From the NCBI GenBank assembly GCA_032433595.1, contig JASWJB010000139.1:40148-104147 (forward strand): a DNA stretch of 64,000 nucleotides. The letters run 5' to 3'. This document shows, in pieces, positions 45,520 through 55,783 of this stretch. Numbering within the stretch: position 1 is the first letter of the stretch; the number at the start of each line of letters is the position of its first letter. The translations under genes and the position numbers were made by a program. The notes under the pieces are model-generated. The model ran no database searches, was not told where the DNA came from, and saw nothing but the letters and a program-made list of their open reading frames with translations. This DNA comes from Conoideocrella luteorostrata (lineage: Eukaryota > Ascomycota > Sordariomycetes > Hypocreales > Clavicipitaceae).

Positions 45520-46266
45520 GCTTGGTAGTGGGGGAGGCATATAATGCAGTATATTACATACAATATTGAGAGCAAAATGCGAGATAGTTACACGGCGCGC
45601 CTACATGGGGACCTTGCCCCAAGGACACGGGAAAATACTCACCACTCAAAAATCCACAAGATAACTACCGAACAAGTAATGCCGTAATCGCCGTCAGCCT
45701 TTCCGCCCTAGGGCAACTCTTTGTATCAAGTTAGCTATAGCCTAATACAATCTTGGCATCCAGCTTTAGCGTTTCGGTCAGTCACATCCCTCAGACTGCC
45801 ACAGCACTAGAGGCAACCTTAATTCTCAGCCCAAGGCCATGTCTGCAGATCAGATGGCAGTACGCGAGGGCCAAATCTGCGGCAGCAATCTGCGGCACCT
45901 GCTACCCGTTGCCAAATTTTTGCGCCCCAATCAACTGCTAACGTGGTAAAACGAACCGATGGGGTTGTATGCGGCAAATGCTTAGTTATGGTGACCCTGC
46001 TTAGGGTCGTCCAGCTAGGTGTCTCGGCTTCGGCTTCGTAGTACTGGGTCTCCAGTTGCTGCATGCAAGTGCAATTGCCAGCTAGACAATGGATAGCCCG
46101 ACGGCTAAACCTTTTTCATTGACAAGACTAAGATAATTCAGCAAATAACAAAACGTTCTATATCTCGCACTGCATGTAAATGCTGGGTAGCGGGTCTAAC
46201 AAGACCCATCAATTGCTATCAGTTTGACATTTGACCGAAGTCAGATTGGTCCACTTACACGACCAG
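45520..46266. other. Intergenic between convergent pcbC and cefD2
   Basis: 747 bp where two convergent genes end; expected to carry both polyadenylation regions. No gene or repeat recognised. Confidence 0.5.
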
Positions 46267-47490
46267 CTACAGTTTTGCCCCCGGAACAGCATGCAGAAGC
46301 CCATCCGAACCCTCAAAATAATGAACATCCTTCGTCCACTCCATCCATTGCAGCAGCGTTTCTGCGCCCCCAGACCCCTTGTCGATAGTACCGCCCATCC
46401 AGCCGCCCTGAGAGTTAGGTATAGGCTTCCCCGGTGTCCCGGCCAGATGAACCGGAAGACGCTGTTCATAGCCCGCCTTCTCCAGTTCATTTTGCCCCAG
46501 GACCGGTGTGGCACAACCATCAGTGTTATCAAAGATGGCCTCCCATTCTTCTCTCGTCTTCTGTTTGAACTTTTCGGCAAAAATAGCCCTCAAAGTCGGC
46601 CAATTGCACTTTTCGTCTCTGATAGGTAAACCAGCCGCTTCAAGCCCCAGGCCACGTAAAAACGCCAGGTAAAATTGTGGCTCCAACGCACCGACGGCGA
46701 AATACTTGCCTTTGTCCTTTGTTTCATAAGTCGTGTACCAGGGACATCCACCATCAAGTACATTCTCTCCTCGGGGGGATGCCCAAAACGGTGTCTTAGA
46801 AGCCAACCGTGGGAAAGTGGCCAGATAGGCTGACCCATCCACCATGTTGGCCTCAACTACCTGACCTTTGCCAGTGACGCTTCGAGATATCCAAGCCATC
46901 AGAACGCCGACGAAACACAAGAGACCTCCCCCGGCAAAATCTGCAAGAAGATTGGCGGGGGGGTATGGATTCTCGTGCGACCTCCCCAGCATTGACAGGA
47001 CGCCAGAGACGGCAAGGTAGTTGATATCATGACCTGCCATGCTCTGGTATTTGCCATCACGACGGAATCCAGTCAGTCGAGCCACGATTAATCGTGGGTT
47101 ATGCCTCAGTAGAACCTCACTGGGTGATAGCCCCAGACGCTCAAGAACGCCGGGGCGGTAGGGATCAATCAGAACATCTGCGCTTGATAAGATAGATAGT
47201 AGAATAGCCTTGGATGAGGGTTGTTTCAGGTCGAGGCATATGGAGGATTTGTGTCTTGCTAGAATGTCGCCCTTTGGGGAGCGCGGTCCGTCGATACGCA
47301 GCACCGAGGCGCCATAGTCGGCGAGCAGCAGCCCACAGAAGGGTCCTATATACGCTGTGGTGTGAGATTGTACCGGTCTTGGGCTCAGTCATTGGGGTCA
47401 CGACGAACCTGGTGCAAGGCCAGCCAACTCCACTACGCGGAGGCTCGATAACGGAGAGGTTGAAGCCATGGACTCTGAGGTTAGTTGCAT
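46267..47490 (-). CDS. cefD2: Isopenicillin N-CoA epimerase (AMACR-like, CoA-transferase III fold)
   Basis: Two exons, 47490-47409 and 47345-46267. The 63-bp intron (GTTCGT...CAGCGTATATAG) falls inside the conserved '[20 protein letters not shown]' block; 386 residues, or 379 if the second ATG (47469, better Kozak) is used. It belongs to the alpha-methylacyl-CoA racemase group: 'AGHDINY' (general-base His) and 'LLADFAGGG' (Asp) are present. In A. chrysogenum CefD2 epimerises isopenicillinyl-CoA to penicillinyl-CoA, the step leading to penicillin N. The C-terminus 'PGAKL' is a PTS1-type peroxisome signal, in line with this step being peroxisomal. It works with cefD1 and lies 3' to 3' with pcbC. 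Confidence 0.92.
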
Positions 47491-47817
47491 GGCGGGATAG
47501 ACGACAAGTTCACGATGAAAGATCAATCTGTATATACGAAGCAAGAATTACTGTCCATTAGCATTGCGTGAGTGGAGACGGGTGGATGTTGTTGGAGAAT
47601 CGTGGAGGTTCGCCCCAAGGTCCACGAGTCTCACTCAAAGACCGCCGCCCCGCCTCTACAAGGTAAAAGTGTTCAAGTTTGGCTACGCGAATCGACGCTT
47701 CTTGCACTGGAAACAATTTCACCGCTGGAATTCATCCCAAGTTACGGAGTAAACACCATTTATAAACGGCCTTCTATGAGTGACCATTTCATAAGGTACT
47801 CCAAAACGAGCCGAAAC
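47491..47817. other. cefD2 upstream region
   Basis: 327 bp between the cefD2 start and the 3' end of the cefG relic. A TACGGAGTA motif lies at 47743-47751. No gene recognised. Confidence 0.4.
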
Positions 47818-48960
47818 GTAAGGCAGCTTTTCCCGTAAGAACCGGCTAATATATGCATCCGCCTGGTTCGTCTCTACAAAATCAATTCACGCCCCCGCGT
47901 GTCTCAATAATGCGTAGCTCACCATCTGATATATGGCCCGACATTTCTGTACGCTCCTCCGGCGAATACAGGTCATCCGATGCTGCGCAGATTATCAGCG
48001 TGGGCTGCTCCATCAACCGCACCGCGTCCCGCATCGGAGCTCGACCCGACTCCTGCGACTGATGCCCTGCAATTCTAGCTTCAGGGGACACGGCAATATA
48101 GCAGTTCGCATCGGATGTCGTCGCAGTTATTTGCGATTGGTAGCACAAATGAGACAGCAGAGAGGTGATTAGATGAGCCACGCGCGGTGGTGATACTGCA
48201 GATGCGGCAGTGGTAGTAGAGCTACCATTGCGAGATCGATCTGCGTCACCATGCCGGCTGAGAAGCGCTCATCGAGAGAGAGCCCTCTTGCTCTTGTAAG
48301 TAAGATATGCGAATTTGCGGGCAGCCTCGAGCCCGCACGGCGTGGTTGTCGAAATGATACTCAGCGCCTTGGAACTCTACATCACCCTACATTGCATCTA
48401 GGTCTCAACTAGGCCACACATCATCCGCTCTATCTGCATGATGTCGCACGGGGCACGATGGTCTAGACATAAGACGGACCAAAGAAAGCCCATTCAAGCG
48501 TGTTGCATGCCACCCATGGAGTTGCCCATCAGGGAAGCGATTTGTCGCAGCTGAGCTCGTCAAGAACTAGCTTATGAATGCTAATATTACCCCATAAATC
48601 AGAGTGTCCTCTTTTCGACAGAGAGAAAAAGGGGGGGGGGGGGGTAAATCAACGCACCGCACATGGTCCCAAATCGTTACAAGTGGGACTTTGTGGCCAT
48701 ACCAACATCGCATACCGCTATTGAAGCATATGATCAAGAATCGAGACGCATCGAATGATTTTCTATCTTTATCGAACAGGCTAGGTCACCACACTGCAAC
48801 GTCGGAGCTGCTTGTCAGGGTATGGCAGAGAACAAGGCAATTGTCTCGAGACGGCCGGAGACGGCCCCCACGACTTGTACGCAACGGGCACATTGTACGA
48901 GACGATGCCAGACTCTAGCGTAAAAAGACGGACAGTGAATCATGCTCTGGTTCGGCACCA
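47818..48960 (-). pseudogene. cefG: Decayed acetyltransferase gene, cefG relic (deacetylcephalosporin C acetyltransferase)
   Basis: Reading the minus strand in shifting frames gives homoserine-O-acetyltransferase-like blocks in the right order: 'FTLESG...YNVPVAYKSWG' (~48933-48868), 'SRDNCLVLCHTLTSSS', 'FDASRFLIICFNS', 'YGHKVPLVTIWDHVR', 'IHKLVLDEL', the nucleophile elbow 'GNSMGGM' (48526-48506), 'LEWAFFGPSYV', 'TIVPRATSC', 'LEAARKFAYLTYKSK', 'DERFSAGM', 'DANCYIAVS', 'QPTLIICAASDDLYS'. Stops lie at 48786-48788, 48463-48465, 48430-48432, 48421-48423 and 48409-48411. Frameshifts occur near 48549, 48493, 48265 and 47893, and the last has lost the catalytic His region. Part of the segment after 'FNS' is deleted. 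An intron at 48657-48581 (GTGCGT...ATTAG) still has usable splice sites. It is divergent to cefEF, the arrangement of cefEF/cefG in A. chrysogenum. Confidence 0.88.
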
Positions 48961-50047
48961 AGTGCGCAAACGGGCCATCTGACTCGACAGACACGGCTAG
49001 CAGTGCGAAGGAAGCATGTCCCAGGAGTGCAATGGGTATCCAAGGAAACAAAGAAAGTGTATCTTGTACGTGAGCCTATCAATTGAATAGAACAAATGAT
49101 TCCCAAGCCAATGCCAAGCCAACAATCCACCAAACAGCCTACAACTAGTTCGGTGGGCCATGCTCCATGACTTTGTCGTCGGGTTGCACTCGGGGTGGAA
49201 TCACTTCCAACTCCAGTCTACAAGCATAGTTCTACAACTAAGTAGTTATAGCATAGTTCGTATGCCCAGCGTTCCGGCAACGCAGGCTGGGGTTCCGGCA
49301 GTGGCTTACTTCTCACACCTTGCAAACACATCGTATCTCCCGATTCCAGATATGGCTTGCTGCGCGGTCCCAACGGCGAATTACAAAATCGACGGGGTAA
49401 TTGGTCGCGATGGTCCGTTCCCAGCAGCGACCGGCGATTTGGGGGCCATGCAGCGGCATCTATTGTGCCACATGCAGCCTGCCACTTACATCACTAGATC
49501 GTGGCTTGTCTGCGACCGACTGTCAGCACGTAGTAATTAGCTGCTGCCCCAAGCAGTCATTGGCCTACTTGACTGTTGCAGAAGGCTTTCCTGTTAGTTT
49601 CTAGGCTATTCTCGGGTGTTTTGATACTTCTAAGAAGCTTTGATGGACAGCAGGCAACTAAGCGATGTTGCACTGCAGTATTTCCGTGTCTTTGTAAAAG
49701 TCCGTGACGATACGGTGTATTACATGTCACATAACGTGCTGTATGGTGCAGAAAAGGAGAAATGATACCCTGGATATTCAGCGTTAGGATGAACGGGTTT
49801 GTTGCATTGCATTATGCAACGCATATGTCAATCTCATAAATGGTGGCATTCAAGCAGGGCTCAGACAGATCGTGAGGTCCGCAAACATCCGGAATTTGGT
49901 GCCCCCTAGCAACGTTTTGTGTAATTCACCTGCCTCCAATAAATTTCAAATCATTCCCTTTGTTTGCAAACCCACACAGAAATCATCATAAAGAACCATC
50001 AACTAAAAATTTTAAAAAAATAAATAAATAAAGAATTAAGAACAAAA
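48961..50047. promoter_or_regulatory. Former bidirectional promoter cefG relic / cefEF
   Basis: About 1.1 kb between the 5' end of the cefG relic and the cefEF start. The stretch just before the cefEF ATG (50007-50047) is A-rich (AAAATTTTAAAAAAATAAATAAATAAAG), as in efficient fungal leaders. An open frame at 49160-49540 has no family pattern and is not called. Confidence 0.45.
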
Positions 50048-50992
50048 ATGGCAGAAAAAGTCCCGACCTTCAACCTCCAGGACCTCAAAGCAGGCCACCA
50101 CCACGACTCCTTCAAAGACTGCCTCACCAAAAAGGGCATCTTCTTCCTCTCCAACACCGGCCTCACAGACCAAGACCACGCCTCCGCCCGCCAAACCTGC
50201 ATGTCTTTCTTCCAAACCGCCTCCGAGGCATCCAAGAGAGCCGTCACGCTGCCCGACCGCAACGCGCGCCGCGGCTTCTCCGGCCTGGGGTGGGAGTCCA
50301 CCGCCGTGGTTACCGAGACGGGCCAGTTCTCAGACTACTCGACCTGCTACTCCATGGGGGTCAAGAACAATCTCTTCCCCGACGAGCAGTTTGAGCGAAT
50401 CTGGCAGGACTACTTTGACAAGATGTACGCGGCAAGTCAAGAGACCGCGCGGGTGGTGCTTCAGACGGTAGGCGCAGGGGAACCCGTCGGTGGGTTGGAC
50501 GACTTTCTCGACTGCGAGCCGCTTTTGAGGCTGCGCTATTTCCCGGAGGTGCCTGAGGAGAGGGTCGCGGAGGAGGAGCCCCTGAGGATGGGGGCACACT
50601 ATGACCTTTCAACGATTACGTTGGTCCATCAAACAGCCTGTCAGAACGGGTTTGTCAGTCTGCAGTGCGAGGTGGACGGGGAGTTTGTAGATTTGCCAAC
50701 CAAGCCTGATACCATGGTTGTTTTCTGCGGAGCGGTAGGCACGCTGGCGAGCAATGGGCAGATCAAGGCGCCGAAGCATCGCGTCAAGGCACCCGGTCGG
50801 GAGCACAGGCTTGGAAGCAGTCGTACATCTAGTGTGTTCTTCTTGCGACCAAAGCCAAGTTTCAGCTTCAACGTGCCACAGGCGATTAAATGGGGGTTTA
50901 ACATTCGTATCCCTACTGATACGGCCACGTTTGGGGACTGGCTGGGTGGGAACTATGTGAATATGAGAAGAGACACTGCTGCGGCAGCTTGA
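50048..50992 (+). CDS. cefEF: Deacetoxycephalosporin C synthase/hydroxylase (expandase/hydroxylase)
   Basis: 314 residues, no intron. It is a 2-oxoglutarate Fe(II) oxygenase that expands penicillin N to deacetoxycephalosporin C and, in the bifunctional fungal form, hydroxylates it to deacetylcephalosporin C. Iron ligands are His184 and Asp186 ('GAHYDLS') and His244 ('APKHRV'); the 2-oxoglutarate Arg259 is in '[12 protein letters not shown]'. Long identical-looking blocks with the A. chrysogenum enzyme include 'RNARRGFS', 'TAVVTETG' and '[10 protein letters not shown]'. Trp82 and Met306, which I recall being linked by mutagenesis to the hydroxylation activity, are both kept ('GWEST', 'YVNMRR'). 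The protein ends six residues after 'MRR', without the ~18-residue Ala/Pro-rich tail of A. chrysogenum CefEF. Cytosolic by family. Confidence 0.95.
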   Translation: MAEKVPTFNLQDLKAGHHHDSFKDCLTKKGIFFLSNTGLTDQDHASARQTCMSFFQTASEASKRAVTLPDRNARRGFSGLGWESTAVVTETGQFSDYSTCYSMGVKNNLFPDEQFERIWQDYFDKMYAASQETARVVLQTVGAGEPVGGLDDFLDCEPLLRLRYFPEVPEERVAEEEPLRMGAHYDLSTITLVHQTACQNGFVSLQCEVDGEFVDLPTKPDTMVVFCGAVGTLASNGQIKAPKHRVKAPGREHRLGSSRTSSVFFLRPKPSFSFNVPQAIKWGFNIRIPTDTATFGDWLGGNYVNMRRDTAAAA

Positions 50993-51119
50993 TATATATG
51001 ATACAGCGCACTGCTTGTAACTATTTGCTAAGTTCTTAAAGTATCATGCTTTTGCTGAAAGGAAGAACCCCGTACAATATGTACAAAGAAGCGAACGAGT
51101 CTAAGTAATATATATGCTT

Positions 51120-52751
51120 TTATAGTTTCATCCGGTATCGTGGGCTCGTGCGGATGGCTTCTCCGTATCTAATAAACAAAAAGGGCACGGGAATCAAAGC
51201 GACGGCAACAAACCCCAGAGTGGAGTTGCCCCATCCAAGGCCTAAGTTGTCGTAAAGAGGAGCTCCTGCTAGGGGGATGAATGCTCCAAATAGGGACCGC
51301 AGAATCGACGTTGCGGCAAGAGCAGATGCTGCGTACAAGGTGTACGCATCTACCAAATACACTTGGATTGTCATCTGATGACCCGTTAGACTCCTTCACA
51401 ACAGAAAGTTTGGGTGTAATGGGCGGCGACATACTAATGACATGTTTAGGCCAATGCCGAGCAGTGATGTGGCGCAGATAGGCACAATCCAGTGAACCTG
51501 GTAGTACGTGGTCCATCCGTAGATGAAAAAGCAAGCAGGTATACAGAACGCTGCAGGAATCATCAATGGCAGACGGTATTCTGGCTTCAGCTTGTGTCCA
51601 TTCGCTTTGCGCATCAGTATTCGGTCCGACATCTGCCCAAATAAAGCATTTCCAATCAATAGACCACACGCGATACCAAGATAAGCCAGTCCCGTTGCGC
51701 CAACTGAGAAGTGGTAGAGTTTTCCAAACACATTGGGTATCGTAACAAATAAAAGGAACTGGTACGAGTATACCATAGCAATGAAGAGGGAGAAGAGAAA
51801 TACAATGGGCGATCGAAACAACAGAACTAGCGGCCGGCGGAGCGAACGCACCATTCTCTCTCTCGGGCTGAGATTGCTCTCCAATGCAGACCTGAGGTTA
51901 AGGTTCCCCGTCTCACATCGCAACCGACTGACCTTGCGCTGGAGCAAGACGGGGGCGTATGTCTCTCGGACAAGAATGAAGAACAAAACAGTGAAAACGG
52001 CAGACTGCAAGTAATCGTCAGTTGAATACAGCTCTAGGAATCAAAATGCTTTTCCAAACTCACTCCAATCGTCACAACCCAAAACACCCATCTCCAACCC
52101 TTCGCCCCGGTAAGATACCCTCCCGCCACAGGTCCCACAGCCGGACCGAGGAGCGGTCCAAATGTCCATACGGCCATAGCAAATCCTCGCTCTTCCTGAA
52201 TAAACATATCTGCGACAGTTGCACCGCCTATGTTCAGCACAGCTGAGGCTTCCATACCTGCCAGCATGCGGAATATAATCAGAGCAGGGAGATTCGGACT
52301 GAGCGCACAGCCCAAGGTGAACAGCGTAAACAGCACATTGGTGACATGATACGGAATCAACCGGCCGTACATCTCGGACATTGGTGCGAGAATGAGCGGT
52401 CCAACCGCTAGGCCAATATTATAGACACATACTATCATAGAGCTGAGGACGGAGGAAGTATTGTTAAACTCAACCATGGCGTCGTTTACACCCGGGGCGG
52501 AAATTGACGAGCCCAAGGCACTGGGGTTGAGCAATCAGCATATCCGCCGTATAACTTGTTCGTTAATGGAACGATCCTAAACAGACTTACACAACAAAAG
52601 TCATTGCCGCCAATGTAAATACAATTGACCATTTCTTGGCTGCAGGCCAATTGATGGCATTTTCGGGGTCATTTGGCCCAAAGTCGACAATGGACTCTTC
52701 ATTTTCTGTATCCGACGAAATGGCACCCAACTCTGCTGAGCTTGAGGTCAT
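51120..52751 (-). CDS. cefM: MFS transporter, DHA1 type, CefM-like
   Basis: Four exons: 52751-52591, 52520-52064, 52004-51435 and 51374-51120. Introns of 70, 59 and 60 bp all have GT...AG ends; 1443 nt in frame, 480 residues, about 12 membrane segments. N-terminal 'DFGPNDPENAINWP' followed by 'TFVVALGSSISAPG', plus 'APMSEMYGRLIPYHV', 'GRLI' and 'GPVAGGYL', are typical of fungal DHA1 drug:H+ antiporters. The A. chrysogenum cluster encodes CefT (longer, export), CefP and CefM (about 480 residues, next to cefD1, linked to moving penicillin N out of peroxisomes). Length and position directly downstream of cefD1 on the same strand favour a CefM-like role. The symbol is by inference; a general exporter is possible. 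Confidence 0.65.
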
Positions 52752-53476
52752 AATAATAATGTGCGACTACAAGATATATCGACATGAGGAAAAGAATTCG
52801 CAGTCTTTCAACAGTCCGGGCACCCGGGTTATTGTTGGTGAACTCCCCAAGACTTAACCGACGAAGACAAGCAGGCACTCGGCTCCATCTTGGACACCTG
52901 GAACGGAGTAATACACTCGGCCGGTTAGCATTAGCGAGAGCATGGGGTAGCACAACGCCAAGGGAATAGTTATCGGATGCCTGATTGTAATGTTCCATTA
53001 TTATGATGCAGCCACCTGCATCCACCAGGGGGTGTGGCAGCCCCATGGACGGTTGGGCCGCTCGCTATTGGCTTGACTGAGATCTAATCTGGGCCGTTGC
53101 AGGGTCGCAAATCTAAAAAAGCAATTTGACCTTCTACTTCGGCTAGTTACGGAGTGACTACGGAGTAGTGGCGTAGTTGATACAGATGCTGAGTTTGCCG
53201 ATGCATTTGCCGGCGAAAATGGCACAGCTACTTTCGTGACGGGCTTGCATTCGGCCGGGCTTATGCTGGGCAGTCAATTGTGGCAGATTATTCCGTGTGC
53301 TAACTGAAGCAACAAGTCATACTGTTCTATTCTTGAGCACTCACTCACTCACTCACATTTGCGCCAATCAGTGAAAAACGTTCTTGTTCTACTGCGTGTC
53401 ACAGGGGCAATCTCCCAGACAGCTCTGTCTAGTCGGTGCCATTCAGAATTGATGATTGCCATAACAAATAGCCTCA
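52752..53476. other. Intergenic between cefD1 and the MFS gene
   Basis: 725 bp holding the MFS promoter and the cefD1 3' flank. It contains two TACGGAGT motifs 11 bp apart (53148 and 53159) and a short (ACTC)n run at 53338-53356. Confidence 0.45.
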
Positions 53477-55783
53477 TCAAATGCGAGCCCGCAGCTGCGT
53501 CAACTTATCCCAATCACCTTGTGTAAATGCAACATACTTGGCCGATCCAGTTGGCAGCCAAAACAGCCTATCCCGCTTCCCATCCGGAACTCTAGTCCCC
53601 AGGGCTCGAGGGTCAACTCCTTCATCCCGCAGATGCACTTTATTGTGTTTATGATTATCAGTGGCCATGCTCCCAACTCCTTCCCGGACTCGCAAGAATA
53701 CCGGAACCGCATAAGGCGGCAGTTCCTTGCGAAGCAGAGTTGCCACGCTGGACCAGTCGAAAGTATCTGCATTTCCGTCATTCAAGGCGATTGCGGCGCA
53801 GCCAGCTCGGCCGTCATGAGAAGGGATCTTGACTCCGTAGACATTGGCTTCTGCGATGGATGGATGTGTGCCAAGAACTTGAGTGACTTCTGTGGTCGAG
53901 ACGTTTTCTCCTTTCCAGCGATATGTGTCGCCTGAATGAATGTGTGAAAATTAGTACTCTTGTAATGCAAATGGAGCTATTATAATACGCACCTAGCCGG
54001 TCCATAAAGAACCAGTGCCCATCCGCATCCCTTCGAAGGGCATCGCCAGTCCGATAGAACAGATCGCCTTTCTCAAAGACATTTTCTATTAGCTTCTTCT
54101 TCGTCGCCTCATCAGCTCCGTAGTATCCTGCCCAGGCTTGACGAGATGCCAGCTTGACGAGAATCTCCCCGCCCTGCTCGTATGGCAGTCGCTTGGCAAA
54201 TCCAGTGTCAGGGCTCCTCCAGATGTCCCCGGTCTCCGCATCAATTTTTACCGGCATGATCTGTTCATGATATTGACGACGAAGGAGCCACCCATGATGG
54301 CCGATAGCACCAGTGCCATAGCCGCTTCTGTAAAATTTGACAAGAATCATAACGCCCTCCGTGCTGGAGTAAAATTCTCCAATTTCCGATATTCCAAAGC
54401 GTTCCTTTCGAAAATAAAAAAAGTTAGGGAAATGCTTGACAAGAAAGCTATCAGCCGGGGAGCGTTGGTGACCACTTGTACCTGGAACCTAGACCACAGT
54501 TCAGGACTCAGCCCATTGCCCCATACCAGCCGTATTTGGTGCTTTCTATCATTCGATGATGACGGAGCCGAGAGTAAGTATCTGACAAGTTCGCCGACTG
54601 ACTTTGTTCTCAGCATGATACTTCAATCCATCTCGAAGATTGAGTATTACTCACCATAAACAAAGATCGTAGATTTGCTGTCAATGCAATCTTGCCAAAA
54701 TCGGGAAAGGGAGAATTTCGGAGCCACAGCAATTGATTGGCCACCCATCAGATCGTTCATTACTGCAAGTCCACCAGTGCCGTGATACATGGGAATGCAG
54801 AAATACGTTCTGTCGCCTCCGGGACCGGGTTTCTGCCCAAACGACTTTGGAGAAGTGGAAGCCGCAGCATAATTTCGATGAATACCTAGTGGCGCAGCCT
54901 TGGGCAGACCAGTGGTCCCGCTGAAACATATTCATGAATCGAATTACTTTTTGTGCAAGTTGAAGGGGGTTCTGCATACCTTGTATACATCAGAGCGAAT
55001 GGCAACATCCTCGACGAGTCGTCAAAACATGCCGTACCGGGCCGGCTTGTAGGATATTGATCAATTTTTCCCTTTAACCCATCATCCAGCAGAATTGGCT
55101 GGACGCCCAGATCGCGCAGCTCCTTGTCGGAAGCCGAAATACGAGAAACACAGTCGGATGCAGAGTCGAAGATCAACAGTCGAGTGCCTGATATCTTGAC
55201 ACAGTGCAGCAAGGCCGCAGAGGCAAGGTTGTAATTGATCAATGCCGGCGCAGCACCAATTGACAGCAACGCCAGCCATATGAACACGAAGTCGGGGGAG
55301 TTGTACAGGTAGACGCCAACATACTCGAGAGGTTGGACTCCCAGGTCCTGGAAATAGTGACCATATTGGGAAACGCGCTGATATGCTTGTGCCCAGGTAT
55401 AAGTTCCCTCTCGGGACCAGACGCATTGCTCATTCGGCTGTCTGTGAGCAGCAGCCTCAAACAAGAAGTATCCAGAAGCCTTCTTGGCCTTGACTGTGCT
55501 TGAGAATTAGCATCTAAGGATGGTGAAGGAAATGACACTACTTGTGCGGCGGCAATGTGGTTCAGTCCAGACTTACGTGCACTGGAAAGATTTTTTTCGC
55601 CTTGCTTGGTTCGCGACAGAACGCTTAAGTCCTTACGAACATGCAATTTAGCATCCAGATAAGCCGTGGTGGCTGCGACACCTCCAGCGACAGCCAGCAA
55701 GCCGGTCGAAGCTTTGAATGGTGTCGATGTTAGTGGCGCTTGCGACAGCCTATAGGGAAGATGGCAGTAATACTTAGCGGCAT
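53477..55783 (-). CDS. cefD1: Isopenicillin N-CoA synthetase (acyl-CoA synthetase, FATP-like)
   Basis: Seven exons: 55783-55774, 55711-55577, 55493-54980, 54920-54655, 54597-54482, 54404-53993 and 53931-53477. Six introns of 57-83 bp have GT...AG ends; 1908 nt in frame, 635 residues (A. chrysogenum CefD1 is about 640). The first coding exon is only 10 nt; no ATG exists in the long frame itself, and the 62-bp intron with CACTAAC branch joins 'MPLT' to 'STGLLAVAGG'. AMP-binding motifs are 'YTSGTTGLPK' (~residue 218), 'EFYSSTEG' and 'YRTGD...DRLGDTYRWKGENVST'. In A. chrysogenum CefD1 activates isopenicillin N as the CoA thioester for CefD2. An N-terminal hydrophobic stretch fits very-long-chain acyl-CoA synthetase relatives. 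The C-terminus 'RARI' is a weak PTS1-like end. Confidence 0.9.

Noticed and set aside
47165..47401. Minus-strand frame at the 5' end of cefD2
   Set aside because: Wrong frame over the conserved '[13 protein letters not shown]' block; the spliced model from 47490 gives the family N-terminus.
49160..49540. 126-residue open frame upstream of cefEF
   Set aside because: No protein pattern; overlaps the divergent promoter of cefEF and the cefG relic.
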